A stretch of 64,000 nt of DNA from Sphingobacteriales bacterium. Its GTDB lineage: Bacteria > Bacteroidota > Bacteroidia > Chitinophagales > CAIOSU01. The notes below the pieces were generated by a model. It saw only the letters and a list, made by a program, of their open reading frames with translations. It ran no database searches and was not told where the DNA came from. The DNA lies in the NCBI GenBank assembly GCA_027483645.1, contig JAIXUD010000020.1, positions 124,001 through 188,000 on the forward strand, written 5' to 3'. Below, in pieces: positions 26,006 through 35,208 of the stretch. Numbering within the stretch: the first letter of the stretch is position 1; the number at the start of each line of letters is the position of its first letter. Made by a program: the position numbers and the translations under genes.

Positions 26006-28120
26006 TCAATAAAACTTGAAGCGCTCGTCCAATATCTCCGACATTTCTTCCAAGGCATTGTAGAAGCTGCCCTCTACTTGGCCACGTTGGTTCATCAACA
26101 TCATTTGGCCTTCAAAGCTAGCGGTTGCATCTTCCGAAGCTACGCCAGGGGTTTTGCTGGTTACTTTGATTACATAAATCCCGTTAACACCTTCAATCGG
26201 TTTTGACACTTTTCCGATTTCCAAGGCCAACGCAGCACCAGCAACCGATGGCTCAGGGCCAGCACCTACGGTGTTATTGTTCAAGTTAAGGTTGGTAGCA
26301 ATGCTGATGGCAGTACCGTTTTTGTTGGCAATGCTGTTCAAGTCAGTATCGGTACCAATTTTATTTTTAAGGAACTCAGCTTTCTTCTGTTTCTTCACCG
26401 CCACTTCCAACTGGTTGCGTACGGCATCTACTGTAGGCACACCGCCTTCGCTTACTTCTTTTACAACCGCTACTACATACTTGCCATCCAAAATTTGTGG
26501 GGCCAATACTTCGCCTTTCTCGGCATTGTAAGCCGCTTTAACTAGCTCTCGGGCACTGCCCAACACGCCAATCTGGTTGTCAGACTTCTTGATTTGTGGG
26601 CTGGTTTGTTTTGGGGTAGCGCTGGCATTGAATTTATCAGCAGTACTGTTGGCATTGTAGAACTCGTTAGCCTCATCATAGTAACGCTTCTCGGTATCCT
26701 TGCTTGGAAGGATAGGAACCGTCAAGAAGGCTACTTTTACAGCTGGCTTAGTGGGGGTAGCAGTTTTCACGTAAGATACCTGTATCAGGCCCGATTGCTC
26801 CCAGTACAATACGGCTTGGCCTTGGCTTTTGTAGTACAATACTTGGTTCTGTACAAACTCGCTTACCACTGTGGTTTCTCCTGGTTTTACCCAGCCAATT
26901 ACACCGCCGGTAGTATCCAATGGGTTTACGTTGCCATACTGGGTGCGGGCATCGTTAAATGCCAAAGTACCAGCATTGATTTGTTTTACCAAAGTATCGG
27001 CAATCAATATAAGGCTATCAAATTGGGCTTGGTCTTGTGCTTGGAAGTTGAAACCGGCCACTTCTACAGAGTCGGCAAGCATCTTACGGTCTATCAATTT
27101 GGCAACGGTATAGCTGCCGTTTTCCAAGTACGGGCCAATGTAGGTCATTGTATCAATCACAAACAGGCTATCAGCAAATACAGTGGTAAGCTCGTTGCGG
27201 GTAAGGTATTTTCCTTCGTAATTGGTTTCGCTGTTGCGCAGAACGAAGGTTGAATCGTTCTTGGCAACCTTAAAATCTTCAAACGAAGTGTTAAGTGCTG
27301 CTTCGGCTGCTAAGGTATCCTCTTTAGAAGGGACAACATTGAACACCACATAATCCAAAACGCGGAACTCGTCTTGCTCAAACTGCTTTTGATGGTCGTT
27401 CAAGTAAGCTTTCAAGTCGGCATCCGTAATTTTGATTTGCTCGTCGGTTACGCTAGCGTATGGCAACAACACGTACTCTACGTTTACCGCAGCTTTAGCC
27501 CAACCAGTGTAGGCAGTGGTGTACCACTTAGGTATGTATACCAACTGTTTTAGCAAGGTGGTGTATTTGCCTTCCAAGCGGTCTTTAATCAAGAATTTCT
27601 CGAAAGTATTCCAGCGCAGGCGTTTTTCGTCAGGGGTGCCGTTGGCATCCTCGTTAATGAGGTTGTCAAGGTAGTTTTTTACTACCTGTGGGTTGAATTC
27701 GCCAGTTGCTGGGTCGCTAAAGTTTTGTTTGATTACTTCGTGCGGGTTAGGGCCAAAGAACATCTGGTGAATCTCCGCGTCTGTAACTGCCATGCCCAAA
27801 GCTTCAAACTCGCGGCTTAAAACGCGCTCGCGCACCATCTCATTCCAGGTTTCTTCGCGAAGCGCTGCCATGGTTTCTTCATCTACATCAGCGGTTTTGT
27901 TCTGCAAGCGGAAGCTGTTGGCGTTCCGGTCGAGCCTCGTCTGGAATTCGTAGTAGTCAATTTCATCGCCATTAACGTTGCCAGCAACGTTGCTGCTGCG
28001 CTGAAAAGCGCCTTGGCCAGAGCTTAATAGGTCTCCTAAAAGAAATAGAACGATGGCAACTGCGATCCCGCCCACCAAAACGTATCCGAACTTATTGCGG
28101 ATAGTCATTATAACTCCCAT
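26006..28120 (-). CDS. PpiD/SurA-like membrane-anchored peptidyl-prolyl isomerase
   Basis: 704 residues. A single N-terminal transmembrane helix ('YVLVGGIAVAIVLFLLGDLL') is followed by a SurA_N-like chaperone region ('NGDEIDYYEFQTRLDR...', about 40-240) and one or two parvulin-type domains. 'EKGEVLAPQILDGKYVVAVVKEV' and 'LEIGKVSKPIEGVNGIYVIKV' resemble the second half of parvulin units. In the inner membrane it would assist folding of outer-membrane and secreted proteins. Alternative start at Met5. In other Bacteroidota this gene follows an HlyC/CorC gene after lptC; that intermediate gene is not visible here. Confidence 0.85.
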   Translation of the reverse strand: MGVIMTIRNKFGYVLVGGIAVAIVLFLLGDLLSSGQGAFQRSSNVAGNVNGDEIDYYEFQTRLDRNANSFRLQNKTADVDEETMAALREETWNEMVRERVLSREFEALGMAVTDAEIHQMFFGPNPHEVIKQNFSDPATGEFNPQVVKNYLDNLINEDANGTPDEKRLRWNTFEKFLIKDRLEGKYTTLLKQLVYIPKWYTTAYTGWAKAAVNVEYVLLPYASVTDEQIKITDADLKAYLNDHQKQFEQDEFRVLDYVVFNVVPSKEDTLAAEAALNTSFEDFKVAKNDSTFVLRNSETNYEGKYLTRNELTTVFADSLFVIDTMTYIGPYLENGSYTVAKLIDRKMLADSVEVAGFNFQAQDQAQFDSLILIADTLVKQINAGTLAFNDARTQYGNVNPLDTTGGVIGWVKPGETTVVSEFVQNQVLYYKSQGQAVLYWEQSGLIQVSYVKTATPTKPAVKVAFLTVPILPSKDTEKRYYDEANEFYNANSTADKFNASATPKQTSPQIKKSDNQIGVLGSARELVKAAYNAEKGEVLAPQILDGKYVVAVVKEVSEGGVPTVDAVRNQLEVAVKKQKKAEFLKNKIGTDTDLNSIANKNGTAISIATNLNLNNNTVGAGPEPSVAGAALALEIGKVSKPIEGVNGIYVIKVTSKTPGVASEDATASFEGQMMLMNQRGQVEGSFYNALEEMSEILDERFKFY

Positions 28121-28348
28121 GAACTGTGGATTTTTAAAACAAAGTGCAAATTAAACCTATTATCGGGTAAAAACAAAATAAGTGACTTGTTGAGGTAGCT
28201 GGTCTATCATTTATTACTAATGATCAGTTAAACTTGATAAAACAGGAAATTTCAATTTCGCCTAAGTTATTAGCAATTCTACCTTAAGTCTCTTGCTATT
28301 TGGTTTCCAAAGCATTATAAAACAACCAATTATAATCGGGATATTCAT

Positions 28349-28576
28349 TTAATGATTGCCAGGCGGCTCATCTTTGTCGTTCATCTTATCTTGAAACTTC
28401 CGTTGCCGCTTGGCTCCGATGATGAACATGACAATAAACAACGACATAATAATGAAGTAACTCGGTGCCATATCGCCTTCTTCCAGCTTCTCGCTCTTTA
28501 TGATGCCCAATAGACCATATACAAACAAGCACCCCGCAGCAAAAAATGCCGGAATATCGAATATCTTATTCCACAT
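28349..28576 (-). CDS. Small two-helix membrane protein
   Basis: 75 residues with two transmembrane helices (about 8-26 and 41-55) and a charged tail (KRQRKFQDKMNDKDEPPGNH). It overlaps the end of lptC by 11 bp on the same strand, so translation is probably coupled. A small hypothetical membrane protein in this position after lptC is common in Bacteroidota. Function unknown. Confidence 0.65.
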   Translation of the reverse strand: MWNKIFDIPAFFAAGCLFVYGLLGIIKSEKLEEGDMAPSYFIIMSLFIVMFIIGAKRQRKFQDKMNDKDEPPGNH

Positions 28577-29372
28577 TGGGGTCGTCTATATTGGTTATCA
28601 TCTTCACGTTTCGCACGGTGTACTCGCTAAAGTCTTGGTTGGCATCAAAGCCATAGCCAATAATCTCTTCCTCAGCGGTGGTAACCTTTACAAATTTGTC
28701 GGATGTTATCTTTTTGGTTTGGCGATTCCACCACAGCTCTTCACTGTTAAGCTTTTCGCCTTTAATGTTTATCAATACCACATCGTCGCGCACCATCACC
28801 TCCTCCTTTTTTTCGTAGCTTATGCCATAGTTGGCGCTCATCCTACTCTCTATCTCCATTTCGGCATTATAATTATACACCGTAAGGCCTTCGGGGTACT
28901 CCATAAAGTCATCATTGTCGCGTGTGCCACGTATCAGCAGTGGGCTAATGATTCTCGCCTTTACTTGGCCCAGCTCGCTGTACACCACTTCTACATCTCT
29001 AGCTATTTCAAGGTTAGCTGCCTCATTGGGCACCAGCACTTTTATCGGCGGTGTCTCTTTATCGCAAGAAGAAAAGCACAAGGCTAACACTACTAGAATT
29101 ATCAGTATCGGTATGTTGATGGGTAGTATGTTTCCCTCACCTAACCTCTCCCAGAGGGAGAGGGACTTTGTATGCCTCACCTTTCGGTTCGTTGTAAATC
29201 TTATATTTGAGGATAATTTTAGTAGAAACTTCTTGCCGAAGGCAAGGAGGCATGAGTCCCTCTCCCTCTGGGAGAGGTTAGGTGAGGGACATGCAGCATT
29301 GTTAATACTACAATATAACCCCTGCTGGAATAGAAGTGTTGGGGATAATATGTCTTGATACTTGATACTCAT
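28566..29372 (-). CDS. lptC: LPS export periplasmic protein LptC, N-terminus altered by a repeat element
   Basis: The last ~175 residues are LptC: a lipoprotein/anchor segment 'INIPILIILVVLALCFSSCDKE', then the beta-jellyroll with 'EVVYSELGQVKARIISPLL', 'ESRMSANYGISYEKKEEVMV' and 'DVVLINIKGEKLNSEELWWN'. It links the inner-membrane LptBFG transporter to LptA. The first ~85 codons from the ATG at 29372 run through a 157-bp inverted-repeat element and read as its translation (PSPNLSQRER..., SLSLWERLGEG). No ATG exists between the element and the anchor, so the true start is either 29372 or a rare codon near 29085-29125. Confidence 0.8.
   Translation of the reverse strand: MSIKYQDILSPTLLFQQGLYCSINNAACPSPNLSQRERDSCLLAFGKKFLLKLSSNIRFTTNRKVRHTKSLSLWERLGEGNILPINIPILIILVVLALCFSSCDKETPPIKVLVPNEAANLEIARDVEVVYSELGQVKARIISPLLIRGTRDNDDFMEYPEGLTVYNYNAEMEIESRMSANYGISYEKKEEVMVRDDVVLINIKGEKLNSEELWWNRQTKKITSDKFVKVTTAEEEIIGYGFDANQDFSEYTVRNVKMITNIDDPNVE
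29133..29289. repeat. 157-bp element with perfect 35-bp inverted repeats inside the 5' end of lptC
   Basis: Arms 29133-29167 and 29255-29289 are perfect reverse complements over 35 bp (TCCCTCACCTAACCTCTCCC...). Each arm contains a CTCTCCC-AGA-GGGAGAG palindrome. The interior is related, in opposite orientation, to that of the element at 59975-60129 (shared CTCCTTGCC-TCGGCAAGAAGTTT block). No transposase. A miniature inverted-repeat element. Confidence 0.9.
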
Positions 29373-29393
29373 ATCTTGATACTAACTAAACAG

Positions 29394-30719
29394 CTATTCA
29401 ACCACGCAACGCACCGTAGTAGTTTCATTTATCCAGCAGCCCACCTCAAATTTATCGCCCTCCTTAAAGTTGCGGAAGTAGCATTCGCCGCTGGTAGGTA
29501 TTAGTTGCTTGCACTCATTGAGCTTTTTATTGGCAACGCCCACCACCGAAGGATCAAGGCTTTTGGCCTTTTCGTACATATCCATGGCTGCCCAAAGTAT
29601 CACTTGGCTTTCCCAGCCGATTCCGTTGCTGCACAGTTTGCCGCTGGCGGCGTACATGTCGCCAATAAGCACATAGGGTGCGCCCCGTGGCTGCAATTGC
29701 GCCGAAAACAGCGCACTAGCGCGGGCGTTTACAAAGTCGCCCTTGCCTTGTTGTATCTTGGCAATTTCTAGGTGGTACTTGGCCTTATTGGGGTTTTCGG
29801 TGGCTAGTTCCAGTGCTTTGGTGGCATACTTTAGCGCCTCATCATATTTGCCATCCTCATAAGCACGGGTGTATAGTATGCCATAGAGCTCCTCGTTGGG
29901 CTTTTCTACCACCAGCTTTCCGGCAAGTTCAATAAATAGCGGCTCGGCCTTGCAGCCTAGGCGGTACAGCAGCTTAAAAAGCTTTTCAACATCGGCAATT
30001 TGAAGGGGCAAGCTATCATGTGTTGCTCTAAGGAAAGGAGTAATAGCGGGGCAAGTTAATAGCTGGCTGGTAAGGCGAAGGGTTATTTTGCTAAGTGCCT
30101 CCTCATATTTACGCGGGATGCCGCCGTTTGGGTAAGCGTTGCTTTCTACTATGTTTACCACCTTGATGTATCTATTGATTAATGCGGCGGTATCCATATA
30201 GCCTTTAATAAATGCCTTCTCCACGGTTATCATGTAGGGCAGCAGCAATAAGTCGTCGGTTTCTTTGGTTTCCTTTGCAAATGCTAGGTCAAAGGCGTTT
30301 ATATTACCCATGATGTCAGCAGGGGTAAGGGTATACAAATCATACGCTTTGATACCATAGCCCTGCCCGAAACAGCGTATGCGCCCATCGTGCAGCATCA
30401 TTATGGTATCAATATATGCTGCTTTAAGTTGGGGGCTAGTAGCCTTGGCCAGCATATCCTTATAGATGGTAATGCCGTGCAAGTAGGCGTTTTGGCGGGC
30501 GCCAGGTGCCAGTTGCAATAAGGTTTTGAGGTAGGGTAGTGCGGCGGTGTAGTTTTGCTGCCTATACAGTTCGGTGTATAGTGTAGCGGCTTCTTGGGCT
30601 TTGGGTGGGGTGGCGCCCCACTCGGGGCTGCATGGTGTTTCGTTTTGGCCCACTACCGATTGTAACCCAAAGGCCCCAATCACTAATAATAAAGCCAGCA
30701 CAATACGCTCCATGGTCAA
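29394..30719 (-). CDS. Secreted TPR repeat protein
   Basis: 441 residues with a signal peptide (ends SVVG before QNE). TPR-like helical pairs are recognisable near the N-terminus ('AATLYTELYRQQNYTAALPYLKTLLQLAP') and strongly at about 285-360 ('YTRAYEDGKYDEALKYATKALEL', 'AKIQQGKGDFVNARASALFS'). The C-terminus has several Cys. It probably scaffolds other envelope proteins in the periplasm. It lies between the outer-membrane protein gene and lptC, with 16 bp and 21 bp gaps, and belongs to the same operon. Confidence 0.8.
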   Translation of the reverse strand: MTMERIVLALLLVIGAFGLQSVVGQNETPCSPEWGATPPKAQEAATLYTELYRQQNYTAALPYLKTLLQLAPGARQNAYLHGITIYKDMLAKATSPQLKAAYIDTIMMLHDGRIRCFGQGYGIKAYDLYTLTPADIMGNINAFDLAFAKETKETDDLLLLPYMITVEKAFIKGYMDTAALINRYIKVVNIVESNAYPNGGIPRKYEEALSKITLRLTSQLLTCPAITPFLRATHDSLPLQIADVEKLFKLLYRLGCKAEPLFIELAGKLVVEKPNEELYGILYTRAYEDGKYDEALKYATKALELATENPNKAKYHLEIAKIQQGKGDFVNARASALFSAQLQPRGAPYVLIGDMYAASGKLCSNGIGWESQVILWAAMDMYEKAKSLDPSVVGVANKKLNECKQLIPTSGECYFRNFKEGDKFEVGCWINETTTVRCVVE

Positions 30720-30735
30720 CTTTTAAGTAAAAACC

Positions 30736-32094
30736 TTAATCGTACTTCCGCTTCACGAACCAAGTATCGTAGCTTGATGAGTTTAATACAATACCTATTG
30801 ATACCCTTACAAAGGTTTCTTGCACCAAGCCGCCGGCAGCAGTACCCCTTGAGCCGGCTTCAACGCCTAGGTTCAACTTGTTCATCCGTGGCCGTGAGCC
30901 CATAGGTATGCCCATGCCGAAACTAAGGCCATACTCGGAGATAGACTGATTACGAATATCCAAGTAGCCACTATCATAATAGCCACCCACTCTATACTGT
31001 GTGCGGCGTATAAAGCCTTTGCCTTGGTCGTTGGGCCTAAACTCTATGCCGCCTCCAATGCGCAGGCTATTTTTCAACGGTTCGGCTTGGTTTAAGCCTG
31101 CAAACCCGTTCCAGAAAGTGTACTTCACATCAAAACCAACCTGCCATTTGTTTTGGTCGCCTAAGGTAGCACCGAAGCCAATTTGCGCAGGCATATTCAG
31201 CTTGATTTTACCGTCATCGGTATTGGCAATAGTATCCACCGTTACCACATTTGAACCTGCAATATAGAATCTATCGAAAACACTATTGATGCCGCTACTA
31301 AGGTTTGATGGAGTGCCACCATATAAGCCCAAGGTAAGCAACAGCGGATCTGGCCGGTCTTTTATGGAGGTATCCATGGCCGTTTTCCAGTTAATAATAG
31401 TGCGGAACTGGGTGCCTAGCGTAACTACCACATCGCTTACGCGCACGGTAGTATTTCGGCGCGAGCTTAGTGCAAAAGGGTCATTGGTAAGGGTCAATAC
31501 TTCGCCATAGCGCAGTTGCCCGAATCGGTAAGAAGCGTTGGCACCTATTGCCAGAGAGTGGCGGTTACCGGTGGTATCGCTTTTTGGCAAGGCATCTTTA
31601 AACACGAAGTTGTACCCGTAGCCCACATATAAGTCGTAGGTGCGGCCTTTGCCGCTGTATAGGCGAGAGAACTCGTTGCCCAGCGTATCGGAATAGTTGC
31701 CTTGCAAATCGTAGCGCATACTGCTAAAGGGCACTAAGCCCACGCTAATGGTACCTTTGGTAAAAGGGAATGCCATGGCGATGTAATCCAAGAAACCATC
31801 GCCAGCCCTGTAGTTGTTGTTATCGGTGCGCAACCAGCGGTTGCTGGCCGATATGCCGGTCTCGAAGGTTACAAACCTAAGGTGTGAGTAGGATGCTGGA
31901 TTGACAAAGTTGATGTTGTACCCATCGCGATATGCGGCCGATAACCCACCCAATGACCTAGAGGCCGCGAAGTCTGGCGATTCAATATCGCCCATGCCAT
32001 ACCTGGAGTACGGAGAAACTTCTTGTGCCTGGGCGCTAATACCGGCTATCGCCAATATTACAATTGCCCAAAACTTAATGGCGCAAGCCTGCAT
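30736..32094 (-). CDS. Outer-membrane beta-barrel protein
   Basis: 452 residues with a signal peptide (ends GISAQA before QEV). The mature start 'SPYSRYGMGDIESP' and 'RSLGGLSAAYRDGYNINFVNPASYS' are hallmarks of a Bacteroidota outer-membrane family related to FadL-type barrels. Many alternating beta-strands follow, and the protein ends in an aromatic/charged strand (YDTWFVKRKYD). Substrate unknown. It overlaps the coaX 3' end by 20 bp. The order coaX, barrel protein, TPR protein, lptC is a known Bacteroidota arrangement. Confidence 0.82.
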   Translation of the reverse strand: MQACAIKFWAIVILAIAGISAQAQEVSPYSRYGMGDIESPDFAASRSLGGLSAAYRDGYNINFVNPASYSHLRFVTFETGISASNRWLRTDNNNYRAGDGFLDYIAMAFPFTKGTISVGLVPFSSMRYDLQGNYSDTLGNEFSRLYSGKGRTYDLYVGYGYNFVFKDALPKSDTTGNRHSLAIGANASYRFGQLRYGEVLTLTNDPFALSSRRNTTVRVSDVVVTLGTQFRTIINWKTAMDTSIKDRPDPLLLTLGLYGGTPSNLSSGINSVFDRFYIAGSNVVTVDTIANTDDGKIKLNMPAQIGFGATLGDQNKWQVGFDVKYTFWNGFAGLNQAEPLKNSLRIGGGIEFRPNDQGKGFIRRTQYRVGGYYDSGYLDIRNQSISEYGLSFGMGIPMGSRPRMNKLNLGVEAGSRGTAAGGLVQETFVRVSIGIVLNSSSYDTWFVKRKYD

Positions 32095-32809
32095 TATAGA
32101 GTAGGATTTTATTTAAGCCGAATAAAACTAGGTTCGGGACGACAAAGATGGGACTTTTCAAATAAGATTCAAAGAATCGCGCATCGCCACCCGTAACCAG
32201 CACCCGCAAATCGGGATACATGGACAAGTAACGGGAAATAATATGGTTTATTTCACCCGAGGTGCCATTTATCACCCCGCTAAGTATACTTTCGGTAGTA
32301 TTGCCTCCAATTAGGTAGTCAACATCCTGTTTTTTCAGGTAGGGCAGCTTGCCAGTGTACTTCTTCAAGGCCTTGAAACGGATGCGCAGCCCAGGCGAGA
32401 TACCACCGCCAAAGTATTCCCTGGCCTTGTTTACATACTCATAGGTAATACAAGTGCCCGCGTCAATTACCAGTAAATCCTCACCAGGGTAAAGTGCCAC
32501 GGCACCCGCCACTGCCGCCAAGCGGTCGCGACCCAATGTTTCGGGGGTTTTGTATTGATTTATGATGGGGGTGGGCGTATCGTGCATCAATACCATGTAG
32601 TGAGAACGCTCCCGAATAAAAGCTTCGGTAACGGGTAAATTACCTGAAACGTTACTCATTATTACATCGGTAATGTCAGGGTATTGCGCATAAATTTCCC
32701 TGATGTTATCTAGATGAAAGTGTTTGTAGGCATTGCTCCAGAGTTGGGTTTCGCCATCAAACACGGCCACTTTGGTGTATTTGTTGCCAATATCTATGGC
32801 CAAGTTCAT
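32075..32809 (-). CDS. coaX: Type III pantothenate kinase
   Basis: 244 residues. It phosphorylates pantothenate, the first committed step of CoA synthesis, and is insensitive to CoA feedback. The ASKHA fold motifs are 'LAIDIGNKYTKVAVFDG' (phosphate 1), 'GRDRLAAVAGA', 'DAGTCITYEYV' (phosphate 2 with catalytic Asp) and 'GGGISPGLRIR'. 'VTGGDARFF' forms the adenosine site. The start codon overlaps the upstream gene's stop by 4 bp (ATGA), implying translational coupling. Confidence 0.93.
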   Translation of the reverse strand: MNLAIDIGNKYTKVAVFDGETQLWSNAYKHFHLDNIREIYAQYPDITDVIMSNVSGNLPVTEAFIRERSHYMVLMHDTPTPIINQYKTPETLGRDRLAAVAGAVALYPGEDLLVIDAGTCITYEYVNKAREYFGGGISPGLRIRFKALKKYTGKLPYLKKQDVDYLIGGNTTESILSGVINGTSGEINHIISRYLSMYPDLRVLVTGGDARFFESYLKSPIFVVPNLVLFGLNKILLYNAGLRH

Positions 32810-33495
32810 TGCTGGGCGTATTTATCGTAGATGGATTGTATCTCGTCGCTCTGGTGGGTGTGGATGCCTGCTTGGTTGATGGTAGCCAAATGTACCATCG
32901 CAAACGCCACGGCGCGCGCCTCAATGGCACGATATTTCTTAAGCGGACCTTTAAACATAAAGTCGAAAGTCTTCATCACCGCTTCGCCTACTTTTTCGCC
33001 AGTGCGGGCTTCTTCGCGGTCGCCTAGCAGCAGGCTAGGCTGCAGTATGTGTAAGCTTTGGTAGCGCAATGCCTTGATGTCGTGCTCGGTTTTCCCTTTT
33101 ACTTCGTTGTAAAACACGAAAGAGTTTTTATCCGCACCCATGGCTGTAACAATCAAATACTGCTGTGCGCCCATTTGCTGTGCTATTTTGGCCACCTCCA
33201 GCGGGTACACATAGTCTACCATTTTAAAGTTCTCTTTGCTCTTGGCTATTTTGATGGTGGTGCCCAAGCAGCAAAACACATCGTCGCCTTTCATTTGCTC
33301 GGCATAGGCGGCTAGGTTATCAAAATCAACCACCACCTGCTGTAGCTTTTCGTTAATGATGGGCAGCTTTTTGCGCACCAGGCACAGTACTTTGCTGTAG
33401 CGCGGGCTTTTCAATAGAAACTCTAAGCAATGGCCGCCTATTAGGCCAGTAGCGCCTAGCAGTATCGCGGTTTTACCCGTTGCGGTTTCAGTCAT
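32806..33495 (-). CDS. NAD(P)-binding Rossmann protein (HTATIP2/TIP30-like)
   Basis: 229 residues. The N-terminal dinucleotide motif 'LLGATGLIGGHCLEFLL' and 'DVFCCLGTTIKIAKSKENF' place it with atypical short-chain dehydrogenase proteins of the TIP30 group. 'YNEVKGKTEHDI' supplies the Tyr/Lys-like pair in slightly shifted form, and 'ILQPSLLLGDREEAR' matches the substrate-side motif. Activity is unknown; many members serve as redox sensors rather than enzymes. It is first in the coaX-lptC operon by position. Confidence 0.8.
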   Translation of the reverse strand: MTETATGKTAILLGATGLIGGHCLEFLLKSPRYSKVLCLVRKKLPIINEKLQQVVVDFDNLAAYAEQMKGDDVFCCLGTTIKIAKSKENFKMVDYVYPLEVAKIAQQMGAQQYLIVTAMGADKNSFVFYNEVKGKTEHDIKALRYQSLHILQPSLLLGDREEARTGEKVGEAVMKTFDFMFKGPLKKYRAIEARAVAFAMVHLATINQAGIHTHQSDEIQSIYDKYAQQ

Positions 33496-33601
33496 AAATG
33501 TTGTCGGATGGTTAAGGGCAAAGGTAGTTGTTTTGGTCGACGGTCCACAGTCCTCGGTCCATGGTTATTGGTTGACTGGTTATTGGTTTACTGACGACAG
33601 G

Positions 33602-33791
33602 ATTTTGTCGTCTACGAAGTGAGTATTAATGCGGATTTTGGGGCTGATTGATTGAACAATGAGACATCGATTGGCCCGCATTTAAAACGAGGCAAGCTAT
33701 GGAGAATTGACCGTCAACCAACTTAGTTTTGTCGTCCAAGAAGTGAGTGTTGATGCAGCTCTTGGGCTAGTTGATTTAACAGCGAAGCATC
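33602..33791 (+). repeat. Imperfect direct repeat, two ~66-bp copies
   Basis: 33602-33668 and 33726-33791 share TTTTGTCGTC, AAGTGAGT, a diverged middle and (G)CATC at matching places, offset 124 bp. This intergenic stretch (33496-33810) also has short repeats of GGTTATTGGTT near 33560-33590. No gene is visible. Confidence 0.6.
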
Positions 33792-33810
33792 CATCACTTT
33801 AGGCCGTAGA

Positions 33811-34848
33811 CTAAAGAGCCATATCAATCACAAAACGATACCGCACATCGCTTTTAAGTACGCGCTCGTAGGCTTCGTTGATGTAGCTGATGGGTATCAG
33901 CTCAATGTCGGAAACGATGCCGTGCTCGGCGCAGTAGTCCAGCATTTCTTGGGTTTCCTTAATGCCACCAATAAGTGAACCGGCCAGTCGGCGGCGCTTC
34001 ATTACCAGCGGGCTATTGTGTATCAACGATGCCTCAGGTGGTATGCCTAGTAGTATCATAGTGCCATCCACGCGCAGCAGGTTTAGGTAGCTGGCAATAT
34101 CGTGCTGAGCACTAACGGTATCAATAATAAAGTCGAAAGAATTCTTAAGTGCTTTAAAGTGCTCTTCGTTTTTCGTTAAGGCAAAGTGGTGCGCGCCCAG
34201 TGCTTTTGCATCGGCTTCTTTGCTAGGCGAGGTGCTCAATACGGTTACCTCGGCACCCAACGATACCGCTAGCTTCACAGCCATGTGGCCTAGGCCGCCC
34301 AAGCCAACCACTGCTAGCTTATGGCCCTTGCTTACCTTCCACTCCCGCAGTGGCGACCAAGTGGTGATGCCTGCACAAAGCAACGGCGCTACCCCCGCCA
34401 AATCAAGCTTCGGCGATACTTTTAGGGTATACTTTTCGTCAACGGTTATCAAATTACTGTAGCCACCGTAGGTGGGGTTGCCTTGTTTATCTTTACTGTT
34501 GTAAGTGCCAACCATGCCCACTTCGCAGTATTGTTCTAGGCCTTTTTGGCAGCTTGGGCACTTGCGGCAGCTATCTACAAAACAGCCTACCCCAGCAAGG
34601 TCGCCCACCTTGAAGTTGGTAACTTCGCTGCCTACTTTTATGATCTCGCCTACTATCTCATGGCCAGGCACCATCGGGTAGGTGCCTTTGCCCCACTCAT
34701 CGCGTACTTGGTGTATATCGCTATGGCATACGCCGCAAAACTTAATGTCAATCAGCACTTCGTTTGCACCTGGCTCGCGGCGGCTGAAAGTAAATGGTTC
34801 AAGGGCGATGTTGGGTGCAGGTGCGGCAAATCCTTTGGCAGTAGGCAT
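33811..34848 (-). CDS. Zinc-dependent alcohol dehydrogenase (YahK/cinnamyl-alcohol type)
   Basis: 345 residues. Catalytic zinc ligands are in 'FCGVCHSDIH' and 'VPGHEIVGEI' (His-Glu). The structural zinc is held by the four Cys of 'SCRKCPSCQKGLEQYC', and the Rossmann motif is 'VVGLGGLGHMAVKLA'. The sequence fits NADP-dependent aldehyde reductases such as YahK, which reduce a wide range of aldehydes. Unlinked to neighbours, it starts next to a ~400-bp non-coding region. Confidence 0.9.
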   Translation of the reverse strand: MPTAKGFAAPAPNIALEPFTFSRREPGANEVLIDIKFCGVCHSDIHQVRDEWGKGTYPMVPGHEIVGEIIKVGSEVTNFKVGDLAGVGCFVDSCRKCPSCQKGLEQYCEVGMVGTYNSKDKQGNPTYGGYSNLITVDEKYTLKVSPKLDLAGVAPLLCAGITTWSPLREWKVSKGHKLAVVGLGGLGHMAVKLAVSLGAEVTVLSTSPSKEADAKALGAHHFALTKNEEHFKALKNSFDFIIDTVSAQHDIASYLNLLRVDGTMILLGIPPEASLIHNSPLVMKRRRLAGSLIGGIKETQEMLDYCAEHGIVSDIELIPISYINEAYERVLKSDVRYRFVIDMAL

Positions 34849-35208
34849 GGGATAGAGATTGATGTTGAGACAATGATACGGAAATTATGCTGCTGATTTC
34901 AGAAAAAGGGTTACTAAGTATATGGAAATGCAGTGAGCACTATTTACGGAAACCAAAACCATATAGCGGCAAAACAAAGTGTGGTTAAGGCTATGGGTAA
35001 AGCAGGGTTGCTGTTTAGTATGTCGTTTTTGTTGGCATCTATATTTTACAAATAGATATGGGCCAAGGCATCATCAGCAAGAAATTTATGTACCAGTAAA
35101 ATAGATGAGGTTGTGGTTTGTTTGAGAGCTAAGAGCTTTGGCACCAGAGGGTGCTGGCGCTTTTTGCTTTAGTAGGGGCTGGGAATAGATATGGGCAATA
35201 TGCGCCTA
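34849..35208 (+). other. Intergenic region with a possible tiny peptide and a hairpin
   Basis: No firm gene. A GTG-initiated frame at 34933-35055 could encode a 40-residue peptide with a hydrophobic end (GLLFSMSFLLASIFYK). A GC-rich hairpin at about 35139-35160 (GCACC-AGAG-GGTGC) is followed by CTTTTTGCTTT, resembling a terminator. Peptide plus terminator might be a small transcription unit; weak evidence. Confidence 0.25.

Noticed and set aside
28121-28348. Possible relic of an HlyC/CorC gene between the PpiD-like gene and the small membrane protein
   Set aside because: The position matches the usual place of such a gene in Bacteroidota, but I could find no recognisable CBS or CorC_HlyC sequence in any minus frame, unlike the gldE gap.
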